Positions 5,204 through 6,532 of a stretch of DNA of 6,532 bases are shown here, one piece after another. The DNA is from QYOJ01 sp043810345 (lineage in GTDB: Bacteria; Bacteroidota; Bacteroidia; Bacteroidales; FEN-979): assembly GCA_043810345.1 (NCBI GenBank), contig JBDROF010000095.1:1-6532 (forward strand), given 5' to 3'. The notes beneath the pieces are model-generated. The model was not told where the DNA came from. It did not search any database and saw only the letters and a program-made list of their open reading frames with translations. The stretch's first letter is position 1; each line of letters begins with the position of its first letter. The translations under genes and the position numbers were made by a program.

Positions 5204-5415
5204 AAGCATCAACGTACCAAGTGGATTTTGCAACTTTTACTAATTCTTACCCATTCCCTGCTCTGATTTTGGATTTTCCGTAAAAAGTTTCATACGTATG
5301 GTGAAAACCAATTTTGACTATCTTGTGTCCTGAAAGATATTCGTTTGACAATTAACAACAACAGTATGAAGCAATCGCTGGCCTGGTGAAAATATTTAAA
5401 ATAATTTGATAACAT

Positions 5416-6532
5416 ATGAAGGAGATTGAGATCAGAAAAGTCAGTTCCCGCAAAGAGCTGAAGAAATTTGTTAACTTTCCGTTTCAATTATATAAAGGAA
5501 ATGCTTACTGGTGCCCGCTATTGAAGTCTGACGAGATAAATACGCTTCGAAAAGATAAAAATCCTGCTTTTGATTATTGCGAAGCCCACTATTGGATTGC
5601 CTATCAAAATGACAAACCAGTGGGTCGAATCGCCGGAATCATAAACCACCACGAAGTTAACTATTGGAATAACAAACGGGTTAGGTTCGGGTGGATTGAT
5701 TTTATTGATGATATAGACGTATCCTACAGGTTAATTGAAGTTGTAAAAGAGTGGGGTAAAAGTAATGGGATGACCAGCATTCATGGTCCGCTCGGATTTA
5801 CCAACATGGATGCTGCAGGTATGTTGATCGAAGGTTTTGATGAAATTTCCGCCATGTCGACCATCTACAATTTCCCCTATTATAGGAATCATATGCAGAA
5901 ACTTGGTTTCCGCAAGGCTTCCGATTGGGTTCAATATGAAATAATGATTCCAACTGAAGTTCCGGAAAAGGTTGATAGGGTGACCAGGATCGTTTTTAAA
6001 AAATATGATCTGCACTTGTTGAAACCTCGTAAGACGAGAGAGCTTCTTCCTTATGCCAGGAAGATGTTTGCCTTATACAACGCTGCTTTTCATGACATTT
6101 ACGGATTTACTCCTTTGACCAGGAGACAGATGGACTATTACACAAAATTCTATTTTGGATTTATCCAACCTGAATTTGTATCATTGGTGATCGATTCAAA
6201 GGATGATGTTGTTGGATTTAGTATTACCATGCCCAGTCTTTCCAAAGCGCTCCAAAAGGCGAATGGATCATTGTTTCCATTCGGGTTTATTTACCTGTTG
6301 CATGGCCTTCGAAAAAATAATGTCATAACTACGTACATGATAGGAGTGCGGCCCGATTACCAGGGAAAGGGATTGCTGGCTCTTATGTATAATGAGCTGA
6401 ATAAAGCTTACCTTAAGGCAGGAATAACCATTGGACGGACTCATCCGCAATTGGAGGAAAATTTGAAAGCAGTTTCCATTTGGAAAAATTATAACTCCAG
6501 GTTGAATATCAGACGTCGCTGCTGGAGCCTCG
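5416..6532 (+). CDS. GNAT-fold N-acetyltransferase-like protein (C-terminus cut by window edge)
   Basis: 372 codons without a stop from the ATG at 5416 to the right edge. This matches a large Bacteroidota/Clostridia family of about 375 residues with conserved blocks seen here: FPF.LYKGN (21-29), KNPAF.YCEA.YW.A (48-62), GRIAGIINH (70-78), RFGWIDFIDD (90-99), IHGPLGFTN (122-130), EGFDE (139-143), YNFPYY (151-156), and the acetyl-CoA loop YQGKG (315-319) after IGV. It ends in RRRCWSL, close to the RRRC motif expected near the family's C-terminus, so only a few residues should be missing. The acyl acceptor is unknown. No Shine-Dalgarno sequence; A/T-rich leader. The gene is more AT-rich than the minus-strand genes and is divergent from them, so it is probably a separate unit. 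Confidence 0.85.
   Translation, partial: MKEIEIRKVSSRKELKKFVNFPFQLYKGNAYWCPLLKSDEINTLRKDKNPAFDYCEAHYWIAYQNDKPVGRIAGIINHHEVNYWNNKRVRFGWIDFIDDIDVSYRLIEVVKEWGKSNGMTSIHGPLGFTNMDAAGMLIEGFDEISAMSTIYNFPYYRNHMQKLGFRKASDWVQYEIMIPTEVPEKVDRVTRIVFKKYDLHLLKPRKTRELLPYARKMFALYNAAFHDIYGFTPLTRRQMDYYTKFYFGFIQPEFVSLVIDSKDDVVGFSITMPSLSKALQKANGSLFPFGFIYLLHGLRKNNVITTYMIGVRPDYQGKGLLALMYNELNKAYLKAGITIGRTHPQLEENLKAVSIWKNYNSRLNIRRRCWSL

Larger units (their letters stand above)
5095..5415. other. Divergent intergenic region between the AI-2E and GNAT genes
   Basis: 321 bp, AT-rich, with no convincing gene. The left part holds a leftward promoter and an AGAATTC array. I find no TANNTTTG on the plus strand to drive the GNAT gene; the nearest candidate, CAATTTTG at about 5309-5316, has one mismatch, and a TTTGACA at about 5344-5350 has no partner at proper spacing. 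A minus-strand reading of 65 codons across 5290-5487 overlaps the GNAT start and has no family features, so it is not called. Confidence 0.6.

Noticed and set aside
5290..5487. 65-codon minus-strand frame overlapping the GNAT start
   Set aside because: Overlaps a well-supported gene, shows no recognizable motif and no promoter; treated as chance.
5731..6450. Minus-strand frames opposite the GNAT gene
   Set aside because: The plus-strand reading carries all conserved family blocks; the opposite frames have none.

Overview
The window looks like chromosomal DNA from a member of the Bacteroidota, probably an uncultured Bacteroidales/Marinilabiliales-type lineage. The signs are: the protein families present; upstream regions that mostly lack Shine-Dalgarno sequences; and three perfect matches to the Bacteroidota -7 promoter element TANNTTTG, each placed upstream of a gene on the correct strand. 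No rRNA, tRNA, CRISPR, insertion sequence or prophage module is visible.

Layout. Seven genes read on the minus strand from about 5094 to the left edge: two tandem AI-2E/PerM-family membrane proteins (3991-5094, then 2790-3893); a tightly coupled trio of small proteins (YtxH-like 2482-2742, YqjE/holin-superfamily 2111-2485, and an unnamed 101-residue protein 1819-2124); a radical SAM/SPASM enzyme (696-1787); and the first 201 codons of a secreted DUF4384-type protein (605 to the edge). One gene reads rightward from 5416, a long GNAT-fold protein cut by the right edge just before its expected end. The 321-bp divergent gap 5095-5415 holds the best promoter in the window, reading left.

The most unusual content is seven short-unit (7 or 8 bp) tandem arrays covering about 5% of the window. 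Four lie at gene borders or in leaders, and three are packed side by side inside the radical SAM gene, where they encode a 46-residue in-frame, low-complexity insert between the SAM core and the SPASM cysteines. The same gene takes its GTG start codon from one array, and its TGA stop lies in another. The small gene before it takes its last 14 residues and its stop codon from an array. This is the part most worth checking as something new: arrays that build start codons, stop codons and linkers, and whose 7/8-bp units would shift the frame if copy number changed.

How the genes may work together. YtxH, the holin-like protein and the coiled-coil protein mirror the order of yqjD-yqjE-yqjK in enterobacteria and are probably an envelope-stress or membrane-associated module. 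The AI-2E pair supplies two diverged exporter-like membrane proteins. The radical SAM enzyme and the DUF4384 protein have no evident functional link to these beyond sharing strand and spacing.
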